Shown: one piece after another, positions 46,924 through 58,136 of the stretch
Numbering within the stretch: position 1 is the stretch's first letter
How the letters are laid out: each line of letters opens with the position of its first letter
DNA from: Aegilops tauschii subsp. strangulata
Lineage: Eukaryota; Streptophyta; Magnoliopsida; Poales; Poaceae
Direction: 5' to 3'
NCBI RefSeq assembly: GCF_002575655.3
Contig: NC_053035.3
Location: 373,403,792 to 373,467,791, forward strand
Length of the DNA: 64,000 bases
Made by a program: the position numbers and the translations under genes
The notes under the pieces: generated by a model
What the model saw: the letters and a program-made list of their open reading frames with translations, nothing else
What the model was told of the DNA's origin: nothing
Databases searched by the model: none

Positions 46924-49644
46924 TGTAACATCCCAAATTTTCAATTTGGTATGTTATACATAGATCATCATTGCATATCATATTTTATTGCATTTTGACA
47001 AATCCTCGATAAATCCTAAGCAACTCAAGGACCCTCGGAGAGAGTTGGGGGTTTTCTCGAATTTTCATATTTGATTTTCATCAAATAATAAGACGAGGAT
47101 TTTTGGTTTTAATTATTTTCTCTCCGGAAAAATATTTCATTTTAAAAATTAAATGAGAGGAGAAAATATGACTTCTCCAAAACAATTGAAATACTGGAGA
47201 AAAAGTGTTAAAATCATTTATTGGAATTTATTTGGATTTTATTTGCAATTTTTATTGCATTAAAAATATTGCATGTTTAAAAAACAATTATTTTGTGTTA
47301 AAAAAATGTCCACCCTATTCTAGATTTTCTAACTAGACGGGGAAAATTTATTTTATCTTTTTTGGACTTTTATTTCTTTTTCTACGAATTATTTTCCGCG
47401 GAACGTATTTTTTAAAAAAAACTGCACCGCGCCGACTGGGCCGAGCCCAGCCGCGCCAGGCCGCCGGCCCATCCCCGCGTCGTCCTCCTCGCGCACGGGA
47501 GCCGCCGCCGCCCCCTTCCCCAAGCCACCGCCCCTTCCCCCCCCCCCATATAAATACCCCCGCACCCCCCCTCCTCTCACCTCACCACGCCGCCGCCGCA
47601 TCGCACCCGTCGCCGCCCGCACTGAAGCCCGCGCCGCCGCCGCTTTGCGCCGCCGCCGTCGCTCGCCGAGCCGCCGCCGGAGCCCCGCCCCTCGCCCCGA
47701 GCCGCCCGACCCCGTCGCCCCTCGCCCCGAGCCGCCGGAGCCCCGCCGGAGCACGCCCTCGACGAGGTAGCCGCACCTCGCCTCGTTGCCGGTTTTGGTT
47801 TTAAAAAAACCGTTCGCTTTAAAAAAACCCTAGATCAGTTTTTTCGGTTTTGTTATTTTGCGAGCGTTCACCGAACCGTTCGTTTTAACGAACGCGTTCG
47901 TCGGTTTTTCTCTGTTAACGAACGTCCGTTCTTTAACCGTTCGTCCGTTTTCTTTTTCGTCGGATTTTTCCGCGATTATCTCAGGTTCGATTTCTGATCG
48001 AATCTTCGTTTCTGTTTAACTTCTCGCTCGTTTATCGGAATCAGGCGATTCAAGCGCCTAGAGTTTCGTCTCGAAATTCTCTTACCGTTTAACCTACTCA
48101 AACAAGTTTTTGCTACTGTAAAATTTGACCTAGATCCAGATTAGTAACAAAGCTTGTTTCTTTCACCGTTTGACTTTCGTTGCTTCGTTCGAGTTGATTC
48201 TTTTTGTAAACCGGAGTTCTTAAGTTGAACTTTCTGGTTGGATCTTTCATTCGAGTTTTACCTGTGCATTAGATGAGTACTGATTGTATGCTTGTTTGTT
48301 TGCGATAGAGTACCCGGAGTGTGCCGCTTGTTACTTCGAATCGCTAGGTTTCGTGGATCATCAGCAAGGCAAGTAACACTTTGATCATACTTTCCATACC
48401 CAGTTTTATTGCATTAGATCTATTCCTCAAACAATTGCATGATTAGGATCTGATTAAATTGTGGGAACGGGGAACTAGCTGAGGTAGTACCTATTACCTG
48501 TTTTCTTATCAAACCCTTGGGAGTTACTTCTACGTTGCTATTATATTGCCATGCTATGCTCGTAGACGTGGATTGGGTTTGAGAGATATTCATGACAGAT
48601 GTGAGATGTTTATTAATGGTTCAACTTAAGGTGGCAACTAAAACTCACATCTGGGTGGATTGAGGCACCTGGAGAATCCAGTGTTGTCTGATTTTATAAG
48701 GTCCGCCACCCAGGCTCAAAGGGATCATAAGATTGTTCCAGCTAGAAACTTCCGTGTGCGGCCACAAGCTATTGTGGGCTCTAGCATAGTTGAGTAGGTT
48801 ACATGATCTCTTGAAGAGGTGGGCTAGCAGATGTAGGGGAAAGTAGGTGTACCGGTCCATCCAGAGTAAAGAGTGATTGTTTCTGAAAGACTGTGTCTCG
48901 GTCATCCGTTTCTCAAACATCATGCAGTGCGAGAATCAAGCGGAGGCGATCGAGTCTTGTGGGGAAAAGTGCGCAAACCTCTGCAGAGTGTACAAACTAA
49001 TCATGGTTAGCCGTGTCCCCGGTTATGGACAACTTGAGTATCTAGTACCTGGATTATCATTTGAATCTCATCACCATGTTACTTTTAATTAACTTTGTTG
49101 GGTTAATGATGATTTTTAATTGGGATTGAGTTGGAGGTACCTTCTCAATGTTTAACAACCACCATGATAGTTAAATAAAATTTATTCCTTTGCAGTAGGG
49201 AAAAATTGGCTTTACGCATAAACTTTAACCATAGAGTTTTCCACCAGCCATATATGCATGTAGTATAGCATTATTATTGTTCATTACCCTCTATGTGTTA
49301 CATTGCCAGCATATTCTATGTGCTGACCCGTTTTCGGGCTGCAACGTTTCATGTTGCAGACTTTTCAGACGACGAGTAAGGTGCCTTAGGTCGTGGTCTT
49401 ATACTCAGTGATGCCGCTGGAGTTGATGGACTCACTTATCTTCCAAGTCTTCTGCTGTTATCGTTATTAGATGGCCTTAAGCCATATTTATCATACTTAA
49501 TCTCTTTGGAGATATTCGATGTAATAAGTGTGTGATTGCTACTCTGTTATAAATCCTTCATTTGTACTGTGCGTGTCAGCATTACTGATCCAGGGATGAC
49601 ACTGGTGCACAGCAACACAGACCATTTGAGGTCTGGTCGCTAAA
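46924..49644 (+). repeat. 5' LTR of the chromodomain gypsy element
   Basis: 2721 bp, begins TGTAACATCCCAAATTTTCA with a short hairpin (ccaaatt/aatttgg). Ends 'ggtcgctaaa' where the 3' LTR has 'ggtcgctaca', so the terminal CA has mutated to AA. A GC-rich core is at 47420-47770 and repeated aacgaacg/cgttcg motifs are at 47870-47950. Confidence 0.94.
47549..47556 (+). promoter_or_regulatory. TATA box of the gypsy 5' LTR
   Basis: TATAAATA between C-rich tracts inside the GC-rich LTR core. It is conserved at 55695-55702 in the 3' LTR. Transcription would start roughly 25-35 bases downstream, in the run of CCG repeats. Confidence 0.7.
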
Positions 49645-49648
49645 AAGT

Positions 49649-49661
49649 TGGTATCAGAGCC
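49649..49661 (+). other. Primer binding site (initiator-Met tRNA type)
   Basis: TGGTATCAGAGCC, four bases after the LTR end. This is the classic plant retrotransposon primer site complementary to the 3' end of initiator tRNA-Met. It fixes the strand and the 5' LTR. Confidence 0.92.
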
Positions 49662-49754
49662 AGGTTGACTGTAGGACACGACCACTAAGCTTAAGCCCTA
49701 GAAAGCTTCTCTCTTCTCATTTCTGACCCCTCTCCACTTTCTACTCTTTTAGGA

Positions 49755-50477
49755 ATGGCGGATGCAAGGAGCAAGTTCATGCAACCAGATGAAGACACGC
49801 CTTTTGGTCGACACTTGAAGGAAGTCACTAAGTATTTGAACATAGGAATACCAAGCATCACCGGAACCTACAACGCCACATTACTCGAAGAGGAGAGCTG
49901 GAAGATTCAAGTTCTCATTCCAGGAAGGGCGTTTGTGCCAGTTACTGAACCCATAAGATTGGTTTTCGAAGCACCAACCTGGAGTTTAGGGAAGAGCATG
50001 GCCGCACACATCGCCATGGGACGCATTGGAGAAGTCTACCACCAGGAGCTTAAGGATACAATTTATCAGATTTGTGGACGCCGAGACGCGCAATGGGAGA
50101 TGATCAGAACCAAGAAGGATGGATCAATCGCAGCTTTCATCCAGGAGCAAAACCAACATATTCGTCGCCAGGAGAACCAGATGTGCACGGACAAGGAAGA
50201 ACTGAAGAAGGCACTAACCAAGATCAAGGAGCTGGAGGAAGAACTCAAGGCTACACGCGAGGATTATTTGGAGGAAATCATCGCACTAGTAGGGAAGAAT
50301 GACGACCTGGAGAAGAAGATTGGAGTATTCATGGGAAATCCAGTGCCAAAAGCAAAGGATGACGAATGCACTTGTCCAGATAACTACATCATCATCGACG
50401 ACACCGACTCGGAACCAAGTGAAGATGACTGGGTTGACGAAGCTGGAGCAGACATCATGGAGTCTTCAACGGATTAG
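49755..50477 (+). CDS. Extra ORF upstream of gag, 240 residues, coiled-coil protein
   Basis: An intact frame between primer site and gag, starting M-A-D-A-R-S-K-F-M-Q about 90 bp after the primer site and ending 207 bp before gag-pol. Residues about 40-105 include E-E-S-W-K-I-Q-V-L-I-P-G-R and A-A-H-I-A-M-G-R-I-G, a strand-strand-helix-like pattern loosely reminiscent of a double-stranded-RNA-binding fold (speculative). Residues about 125-190 are strongly charged with heptad-like spacing (K-E-E-L-K-K-A-L-T-K-I-K-E-L-E-E-E-L), a likely coiled coil. The C-terminus is acidic (D-D-T-D-S-E-P-S-E-D-D-W). I do not recognise a family. It is not part of standard gag-pol, and its intactness beside a stopped pol suggests it is either young or still useful. 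Confidence 0.75.
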   Translation: MADARSKFMQPDEDTPFGRHLKEVTKYLNIGIPSITGTYNATLLEEESWKIQVLIPGRAFVPVTEPIRLVFEAPTWSLGKSMAAHIAMGRIGEVYHQELKDTIYQICGRRDAQWEMIRTKKDGSIAAFIQEQNQHIRRQENQMCTDKEELKKALTKIKELEEELKATREDYLEEIIALVGKNDDLEKKIGVFMGNPVPKAKDDECTCPDNYIIIDDTDSEPSEDDWVDEAGADIMESSTD

Positions 50478-50684
50478 AATTTTTATTAGACCACCATAAC
50501 AGTAGTAGTTTTCCCCCATTTAATAGTATAGTTCAAGCACTTTGTAACGCTAGTTAGATCGATTGTTATGCCTTGTTTGAATTGATTGAGTGATATTGAT
50601 TGTATTTGTCGCATGAGCATATGGGTAGTGTTTTCTCTCTAGACCTCATTCTATTCTTAACTCTCATCTTTTCTAACCTATCAG

Positions 50685-53600
50685 ATGCCTCCGAGACGCG
50701 ACACCGGATTTGTTTTCCCACCGGAGATCACCCAGTTGATTCAGCAACAGAATGCCCTGATGCAAGTGTTAGTGCAGAACCAAGGCAACAACAACAACAC
50801 CCCACCGCCACCACCACCTGTTGATCACTTAGCCCGTTTCTTGAGGCTAAACCCGCCGGTGTTTTCCAGTAGCACCGAGCCGATTGTGGCAGATGATTGG
50901 CTCCGCAAAGTTGGAAGGGAGTTGACCACTGCAGGATGCACAGATGCGGAAAGAGTGCGTTTTGCCGCACATCAGCTTGATGGACCCGCAGCATCATGGT
51001 GGGAGAATTATACAGCCACGCACCCTATTGACACTTTCACATGGGACCAGTTTCAGCAAGCTTTCCGTACAGCTCATGTTTCAGCAGGAGCTATGGCTAT
51101 GAAGAAGCGCGAGTTTCGCAACCTACGCCAAGGAGGACGCACCATAGGCCAGTATGTGGAGGATTTCAGTAAGTTAGCACGTTATGCACCAGATGACGTT
51201 GCTACAGATGCTGCCAAGCAGGAGAAATTTTTGGAAGGACTGGATGATGAACTGAGTATGCAGTTGATGGTAGCAACCTTCAACAACTACCAGGAGCTGG
51301 TAGATAGAGCTCTCATGATTGAAGGGAAGCAACAGCAGATTGAAAACCGTAAGAGGAAGTATGGACAAGGCAAGTACAATTCTGGAGCTCAGCAGAAGCC
51401 ACGATTTGCCCCGAAGCCGGGAGGACAATTTCAGCATACCCATGGAGGAGGTAGTTCGCACAACCATAATGGCTCCAAGAATGGTAATCGGAATGGAGGA
51501 AGCAATGGACAGAACCGTACCAACCCATCTACCCCAACCAAGAGGGATCTAAGTCACATTACTTGTTTCAAGTGCCAGAAGACTGGACACTATGCAACTG
51601 ATTGTCCTGAAGCCCAAAATGGAAATGTCAATGGAAGCTCTGGGAAGAAGCCGAACCCGTTCAACAAAGGACATGTGAACCACGTGAGCGTGGAGGAGGT
51701 TGAAGCTCAGCCTGATGCAGTAATAGGTAAGTTTCTGGTTAAGTCATTTACTGCAACCGTTCTTTTCGATACTGGTGCATCGCATTCATACATATCAAGG
51801 GGATTTGTGAATAAGTTTAAGATGTCCACCCAAGTTCTCACAACCCCTATGTTAGTAACCTCGCCAGGAGCAGAGTATATGGCAACCCAAGGATGTTTTC
51901 AGATACCATTGGCCATTGGAAGGCATGTTTTCCCCTCAGACCTCATTGTTTTGGAATCGCAAGGTTTGGATGTGATTTTGGGAATGGATTGGCTATCGTT
52001 GTATGGAGGGAACATCGATTGTGCCAGCAAGACGATTTTGCTTACCACCCCGGAAGGAAAAAGGATCAAGTATGTATCCCGGCATATGCCGAAGAGGACT
52101 CAAGTAAATTCCTTATCAGGAGTTGTACAGGAGGAAGTACCAGTGGTGAAGGATTATCCGGATGTATTTCCAGAAGAGTTGCCAGGCATGCCACCAGATA
52201 GAGACATTGAGTTCTTGATTGAACTTTTGCCAGGCACAGGGCCAATATCTAAGAGACCGTACAGGATGCCCGCAAAAGATTTGGAGGAAATTAAGAAGCA
52301 GATCAAGGAGTTACTAGGTAAAGGCTATATTCGCCCAAGTTCGTCACCTTGGGGATCACCAGTACTTCTAGTGGAGAAGAAAGATGGATCGCTGAGGATG
52401 GTTGTTGATTACCGAGGATTGAATGAAGTGACCATCAAAAACAAGTACCCACTGCCGATGATCAATGATTTGTTTGACCGCCTACAAGGAGCTAAAGTAT
52501 TTTCCAAGATCGATCTACGATCAGGGTACCATCAGTTAAAGATTCGAGAGCGGGATATACCTAAGACGGCTTTTACCACCAGATATGGATTGTATGAGTA
52601 TACCGTTATGTCATTTGGTCTGACTAACGCACCTGCCTATTTCATGAACCTGATGAACAAGGTGTTTATGGAGTTTTTGGATAAGTTCGTCGTGGTGTTC
52701 ATTGACGACATTCTAGTCTTTTCCAAGAATGAGGAAGAGCATGAGGAACATTTACGATTGGTACTTGAGAAGCTCAGAGAACATCAATTATATGCCAAGT
52801 TCAGCAAATGTGAGTTTTGGCTGAAGGAAGTTGGATTCCTTGGACATGTTATTTCTGGAGAAGGAATAGCAGTAGACCCTGCCAAGGTTGACACAGTGAC
52901 AAGTTGGGAATCACCCACGACAGTTGGAGAAATCCGGAGTTTTCTTGGACTTGCAGGATACTACCGGAGATTCATCGAGAATTTCTCGAAGATTGCTAAG
53001 CCCATGACTGAGCTATTGAAGAAGGACACCAAGTTCAATTGGACTGAGGAATGTGAAGCTAGTTTCCAGGAGTTGAAGAAACGATTGGTTACCTCACCAG
53101 TGTTGATTCTGCCAGATCAACGCAAGGATTATGAAGTTTATTGCGACGCTTCTCATCGAGGACTTGGAGCAGTGCTTATGCAGGAAGGAAGAGTTGTGTC
53201 ATATGCTTCACGACAACTTAAACCCCATGAGAAGAATTATGCTACGCATGATTTGGAGTTAGCAGCCGTGGTGCATGCATTGAAGACATGGAGACATTTT
53301 CTCATCGGAAACCATTGTGAGGTGTACACAGATCACAAGAGTTTGAAGTATATTTTCACGCAGAAGGAGTTAAATCTCAGACAGAGGAGATGGTTGGAGC
53401 TCATTAAAGATTATGATATGAGATTGCATTATCACCCAGGAAAGGCTAACGTAGTAGCAGACGCGTTGAGCCGCAAGAGTCATGTCAACACCCTCGTGAC
53501 AGGAGAGTTACCTCAGGAGTTAGCCGAGGACCTTCGCGAGCTATGTTTGGAGATAGTCCCAAGAGGCTATTTAGCGACATTGGAGATTCAGTCTACCCTT

Positions 53601-55073
53601 ATGGAAAGGATCAGAGAAGCTCAGAAGACAGACAAGGAGATTGAAGAGATAAAGAAGAAGATGAGCAAAGGAAAAGCCAAGGGATTTCGTGAGGATGAGA
53701 ACGATACCTTATGGTTTGAGGACCGCCTATATGTGCCAAATGATCCGAAGATCAGGAAGTTGATTTTGCAAGAAGCCCATCATTCACCGTACTCGATACA
53801 CCCAGGGAATACCAAGATGTATTTGGATCTGAAGAATACTTTCTGGTGGACCGGAATGAAGAAGGATATTGCAGAATATGTAGCAGTTTGTGATGTGTGT
53901 CAGAGAGTGAAGGCAGAGCATCAGAAGCCAGCAGGATTGCTACAACCGTTGCCAATACCCGAATGGAAGTGGGATAAAATAGGCATGGATTTTATCACAG
54001 GATTACCCAGGACTCGTTCAGGCTATGACTCGATATGGGTTGTAGTCGACCGTTTGACGAAAGTGGCTCATTTCATTCCAGTGAAGACCACTTACACCAG
54101 TGCTAAGTTGGCAAAGATATAGATGACCAGGATCGTATGTTTGCATGGAGTTCCGAGGACCATTGTATTAGACAGAGGAACCCAATTTACCTCGAAGTTT
54201 TGGAAGCAGTTACATGAAACATTGGGAACCAGGCTGGAATTTAGTACAGCTTTTCACCCGCAGACAGATGGACAGACCGAGAGAGTCAACCAGATTTTGG
54301 AGGACATGTTGAGAGCATGTGCACTAGATTATGGATCTAGTTGGGACGATAATTTGCCATATGCAGAGTTTTCGTATAACAACAGTTATCAAACCAGTTT
54401 GAGGATGGCCCCTTTCGAAGCTTTGTACGGAAGGAGGTGTAGAACACCGTTGTTATGGGACGAAGTTGGAGACCGTCAGTTGTTTGGACCAGATTTGATT
54501 AAGGAGTCTGAACAGAAAGTGAGGTTGATTCGCGATAGGCTCAAGGTAGCCCAGTCCAGGCAGAAGAGTTATGCTGATTCTAAACGAAAGGAGACAGTTC
54601 ACGAAGTTGGAGACCGAGTTTATCTCCGAGTATCACCACTTCGAGGAGTGAAGCGCTTTGGAGTTAAGGGAAAGTTAGCGCCCCGTTTTATCGGACCATA
54701 CAGAGTTGTGGAACGTATGGGAGAGGTTGCCTACAAGCTGGAATTGCCCGAAGGATTGTCAGGAGTTCATGATGTATTTCACGTTTCCCGGTTGAAGAAG
54801 TGCCACGCAGAGATGGCTGAGATACCACTGAGAGATACTGTGCCACTGGAAGCGATTCAGCTGGAAAGTGATTTGACCTATGAGGAGAAACCAGTTAAGA
54901 TTCTTGAGTATGCCAGCCGAGTTACCCGCAGTAAGGTTATCAAGTTTTGCAAAGTCCAGTGGAGTCACCACACGGAAGATGAAGCCACCTGGGAGCGAGA
55001 GGAAGATCTACGGAAGGACCACTCCCACCTGTTTTCTAGCCAACCCGAATCTCGAGGGCGAGATTCATCTTAA
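50685..55073 (+). pseudogene. Gypsy gag-pol polyprotein with one in-frame TAG
   Basis: One 1462-codon frame starting M-P-P-R-R-D-T-G-F, broken only by TAG at 54120-54122 (codon 1146). Domains: retrotransposon gag (about 45-230); zinc knuckle C294-C297-H302-C307; aspartic protease with F-D-T-G-A (Asp362); reverse transcriptase with F-I-D-D (Asp674, Asp675); RNase H with Y-C-D-A-S (Asp821) and T-D-H-K-S-L; integrase with HHCC zinc finger (about 1031-1075) and catalytic triad Asp1102, Asp1163, Glu1199 (35-residue spacing between the last two). The C-terminal chromodomain-like part is near 1410-1455 (W-S-H-H-T-E-D-E-A-T-W-E). The stop lies between the first two integrase catalytic residues. Unless it is read through, the product would lack a working integrase. 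Downstream the frame is intact to TAA at 55071-55073. Confidence 0.95.
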
Positions 55074-55085
55074 GGGGGGTAGGTT
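55072..55085 (+). other. Polypurine tract of the gypsy element
   Basis: AAGGGGGGTAGGTT immediately before the 3' LTR. It overlaps the pol stop codon (TAA at 55071-55073). It would prime plus-strand DNA synthesis. Confidence 0.85.
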
Positions 55086-57777
55086 TGTAACATCCCAAAT
55101 TTTCAATTTGGTATGTTATACATAGATCATCATTGCATATCATATTTTATTCCATTTTGACAAATCCTCGATAAATCCTAAGCAACTCAAGGACCCTCGG
55201 AGAGAGTTGGGGGTTTTCTCGAATTTTCATATTTGATTTTCATCAAATAATAAGACGAGGATTTTTGGTTTTAATTATTTTCTCTCCGGAAAAATATTTC
55301 ATTTTAAAAATTAAATGAGAGGAGAAGATATGACTTCTCCAAAGCAATTGAAATACTAGAGAAAAAGTGTTAAAATCATTTATTGGAATTTATTTGGATT
55401 TTATTTGCAATTTTTATTGCATTAAAAATATTGCATGTTTTAAAAAAATTTACTTTGTATTAAAAAATGTTCACCCTATTCTAGATTTTCTAACTAGACG
55501 GGGAAAATTTATTTTATCTTTTTTGGACTTTTATTTCTTTTTCTACGAATTATTTTCCGCGGAACGTATTAAAAAAAACTGCCCCGCGTCGTCCTCCTCG
55601 CACACGGGAGCCGCCGCCGCCGAGTCCCGCTCGCCCACGGGAGCCGCCGCCCGCCCCCTTCCCCAAGCCACCGCCCCTTCCCCCCTCCCCCCCATATAAA
55701 TACCCCCGCACCCCTCCTCCTCTCACCTCACCCCGCCGCCGCCGCATCGCACCCGCCGCCGCCCGCACTGAAGCCCGCGCCGCCGCCGCTCGCCGAGCCG
55801 CCGCCGGAGCCCCGCCCCTCGCCCCGAGCCGCCCGACCCCGTCGCCCCTCGCCCCGAGCCGCCGGAGCCCCGCCGGAGCACCTCCCCGACGAGGTAGCCG
55901 CACCTCGCCTTGTTGCCAGTTTTGGTTTTTAAAAAAAAACCGTTCGCTTTAAAAAAAACCCTTGATCGGTTTTTTTTCGGTTTTGTTATTTTGCGAGCGT
56001 TCACCGAACCGTTCGTTTTAACGAACGCGTTCGTCGGTTTTTCTCTGTTAACGAACGTCCGTTCTTCAACCGTTCGTCCGCTTTCTTTTTCGTCGGATTT
56101 TTCCGCGATTATCTCAGATTCGATTTCTGATCGAATCTTCGTTTCTGTTTAACTTCTCGCTCGTTTATCGGAATCAGGCGATTCAAGCGCCTAGAGTTTC
56201 GTCTCGAAATTCTCTTTCCGTTTAACCTACTCAAACAAGTTTTTGCTACTGTAAAATTTGACCTAGATCCAGATTAGTAACGAAGCTTGTTTCTTTCACC
56301 GTTTGACTTTCGTTGCTTCGTTCGAGTTGATTCTTTTTGTAAACCGGAGTTCTTAAGTTGAACTTTCTGGTTGGATCTTTCATTCGAGTTTTACCTGTGC
56401 ATTAGATGAGTACTGATTGTATGCTTGTTTGTTTGCGATAGAGTACCCGGAGTGTGCCGCTTGTTACTTCGAATCGCTAGGTTTCGCGGATCATCAGCAA
56501 GGCAAGTAACACTTTGATCATACTTTCCATACCCAGTTTTATTGCATTAGATCTATTCTTCAAACAATTGCATGATTAGGATCTGATTAAATTGTGGGAA
56601 CTGGGAAGTAGTTGAGGTAGTACCTATTACCTGTTTTCTTATCAAACCCTTGGGAGTTACTTCTACGTTGCTATTATATTGCCATGCTATGCTCGTAGAC
56701 GTGGATTGGGTTTGAGAGATATTCATGACAGATATGAGATGTTTATTAATGGTTCAACTTAAGGTGGCAACTAAAACTCACATCTGGGTGGATTGAGGCA
56801 CCTGGAGAACCCAGTGTTGTCTGATTTTATAAGGTCCGCCACCCAGGCTCAAAGGGATCATAAGATTGTTCATGCTAGAAACTTCCGTGTGCAGCCACAA
56901 GCTATTAAGGGCTCTAGCATAGTTGAGTAGGTTACATGATTTCTTGAAGAGGTGGGCTTGCAGATGTAGGGGAAAGTAGGTGTACCGGTCCATCCAGAGT
57001 AAAGAGTGATTGTTTCTGAAAGACTGTGTCTCGGTCATCCGTTTCTCAAACATCATGCAGTGCGAGAATCAAGCGGAGGCGATCGAGTCTTGTGGGGAAA
57101 AGTGCGCAAACCTCTGCAGAGTGTACAAACTAATCATGGTTAGCCGTGTCCCCGGTTATGGACAACTTGAGTATCTAGTACCTGGATTATCATTTGAATC
57201 TCATCACCATGTTACTTTTAATTAACTTTGTTGGGTTAATGATGATTTTTAATTGGGATTGAGTTGGAGGTACCTTCTCAATGTTTAACAACCACCATGA
57301 TAGTTAAATAAAATTTATTCCTTTGCAGTAGGGAAAAATTGGCTTTACGCATAAACTTTAACCATATAGTTTTCCACCAGCCATATATGCATGTAGTATA
57401 GCATTATTATTGTTCATTACCCTCTATGTGTTACATTGCCAGCATATTCTATGTGCTGACCCGTTTTCGGGCTGCAACGTTTCATGTTGCAGACTTTTCA
57501 GACGACGAGTAAGGTGCCTTAGGTCGTGGTCTTATACTCAGTGATGCCGCTGGAGTTGATGGACTCACTTATCTTCCAAGTCTTCCGCTGTTATCGTTAT
57601 TAGATGGCCTTAAGCCATATTTATCATACTTAATCTCTTTGGAGATATTCGATGTAATAAGTGTGTGATTGCTACTTTGTTATAAATCCTTCATTTGTAC
57701 TGTGCGTGTCAGCATTACTGATCCAGGGATGACACTGGTGCACAGCAGCACAGACCATTTGAGGTCTGGTCGCTACA
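55086..57777 (+). repeat. 3' LTR of the chromodomain gypsy element
   Basis: 2692 bp, with intact TG and CA ends. TATAAATA at 55695-55702. Differs from the 5' LTR mainly in the GC-rich zone. It lacks a block of about 50 bp found near 47424-47474 and has an extra ccgccgagtcccgctcgcc-type segment near 55616-55650. Scattered single-base differences elsewhere are few. Confidence 0.94.
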
Positions 57778-58136
57778 GTAAAATTCATGGCGCTATGCCA
57801 CTCGCTTAGCTAGTCACTTTAACGTTCAGATACGCCAACATGATTATCGCTTGCCCAAGGTTTAATTAGATCGCCAGGCTATGGCAGCTCATCAATTTAT
57901 TGATGGTGAGAACTATTCATATTCCTTACAACCTGGTTTTCAGCGAGGATACCCGTGATATTATTCCGTTGCGTGCACCTGCTTTGTCTGATTCTGTTGC
58001 TAGGGGCGGATACAAGATCATGCCATCGGACATTATTGCTTACCAGAACGCCCAAGCAGCAGCAGCAGAGGAGGAGCCTCAGGAGTGGGATGCTCAGGTG
58101 CCCGCCCCCCAGCATTTCTACATGGGACCAGATGGC

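Larger units (their letters stand above)
46924..57777 (+). mobile_element. Complete chromodomain-type Ty3/gypsy retrotransposon
   Basis: A 10854-bp plus-strand element with 5' LTR 46924-49644, primer site, an extra ORF (49755-50477), gag-pol (50685-55073), polypurine tract and 3' LTR 55086-57777. A perfect 5-bp target duplication GTAAA flanks it (46919-46923 and 57778-57782). It is inserted in the Athila ORF1-like gene. The integrase carries a C-terminal chromodomain-like segment, pointing to the Tekay/Del-type chromoviruses. The LTRs are very similar apart from indels in a GC-rich zone, so the insertion looks recent relative to the other elements here. Confidence 0.95.

Noticed and set aside
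47389..47776. Arg/Gly/Ala-rich minus-strand frames in the gypsy LTRs (also 55550-56004)
   Set aside because: Translations of CCG repeats in the GC-rich promoter zone. Length differs between the two LTRs because of indels.
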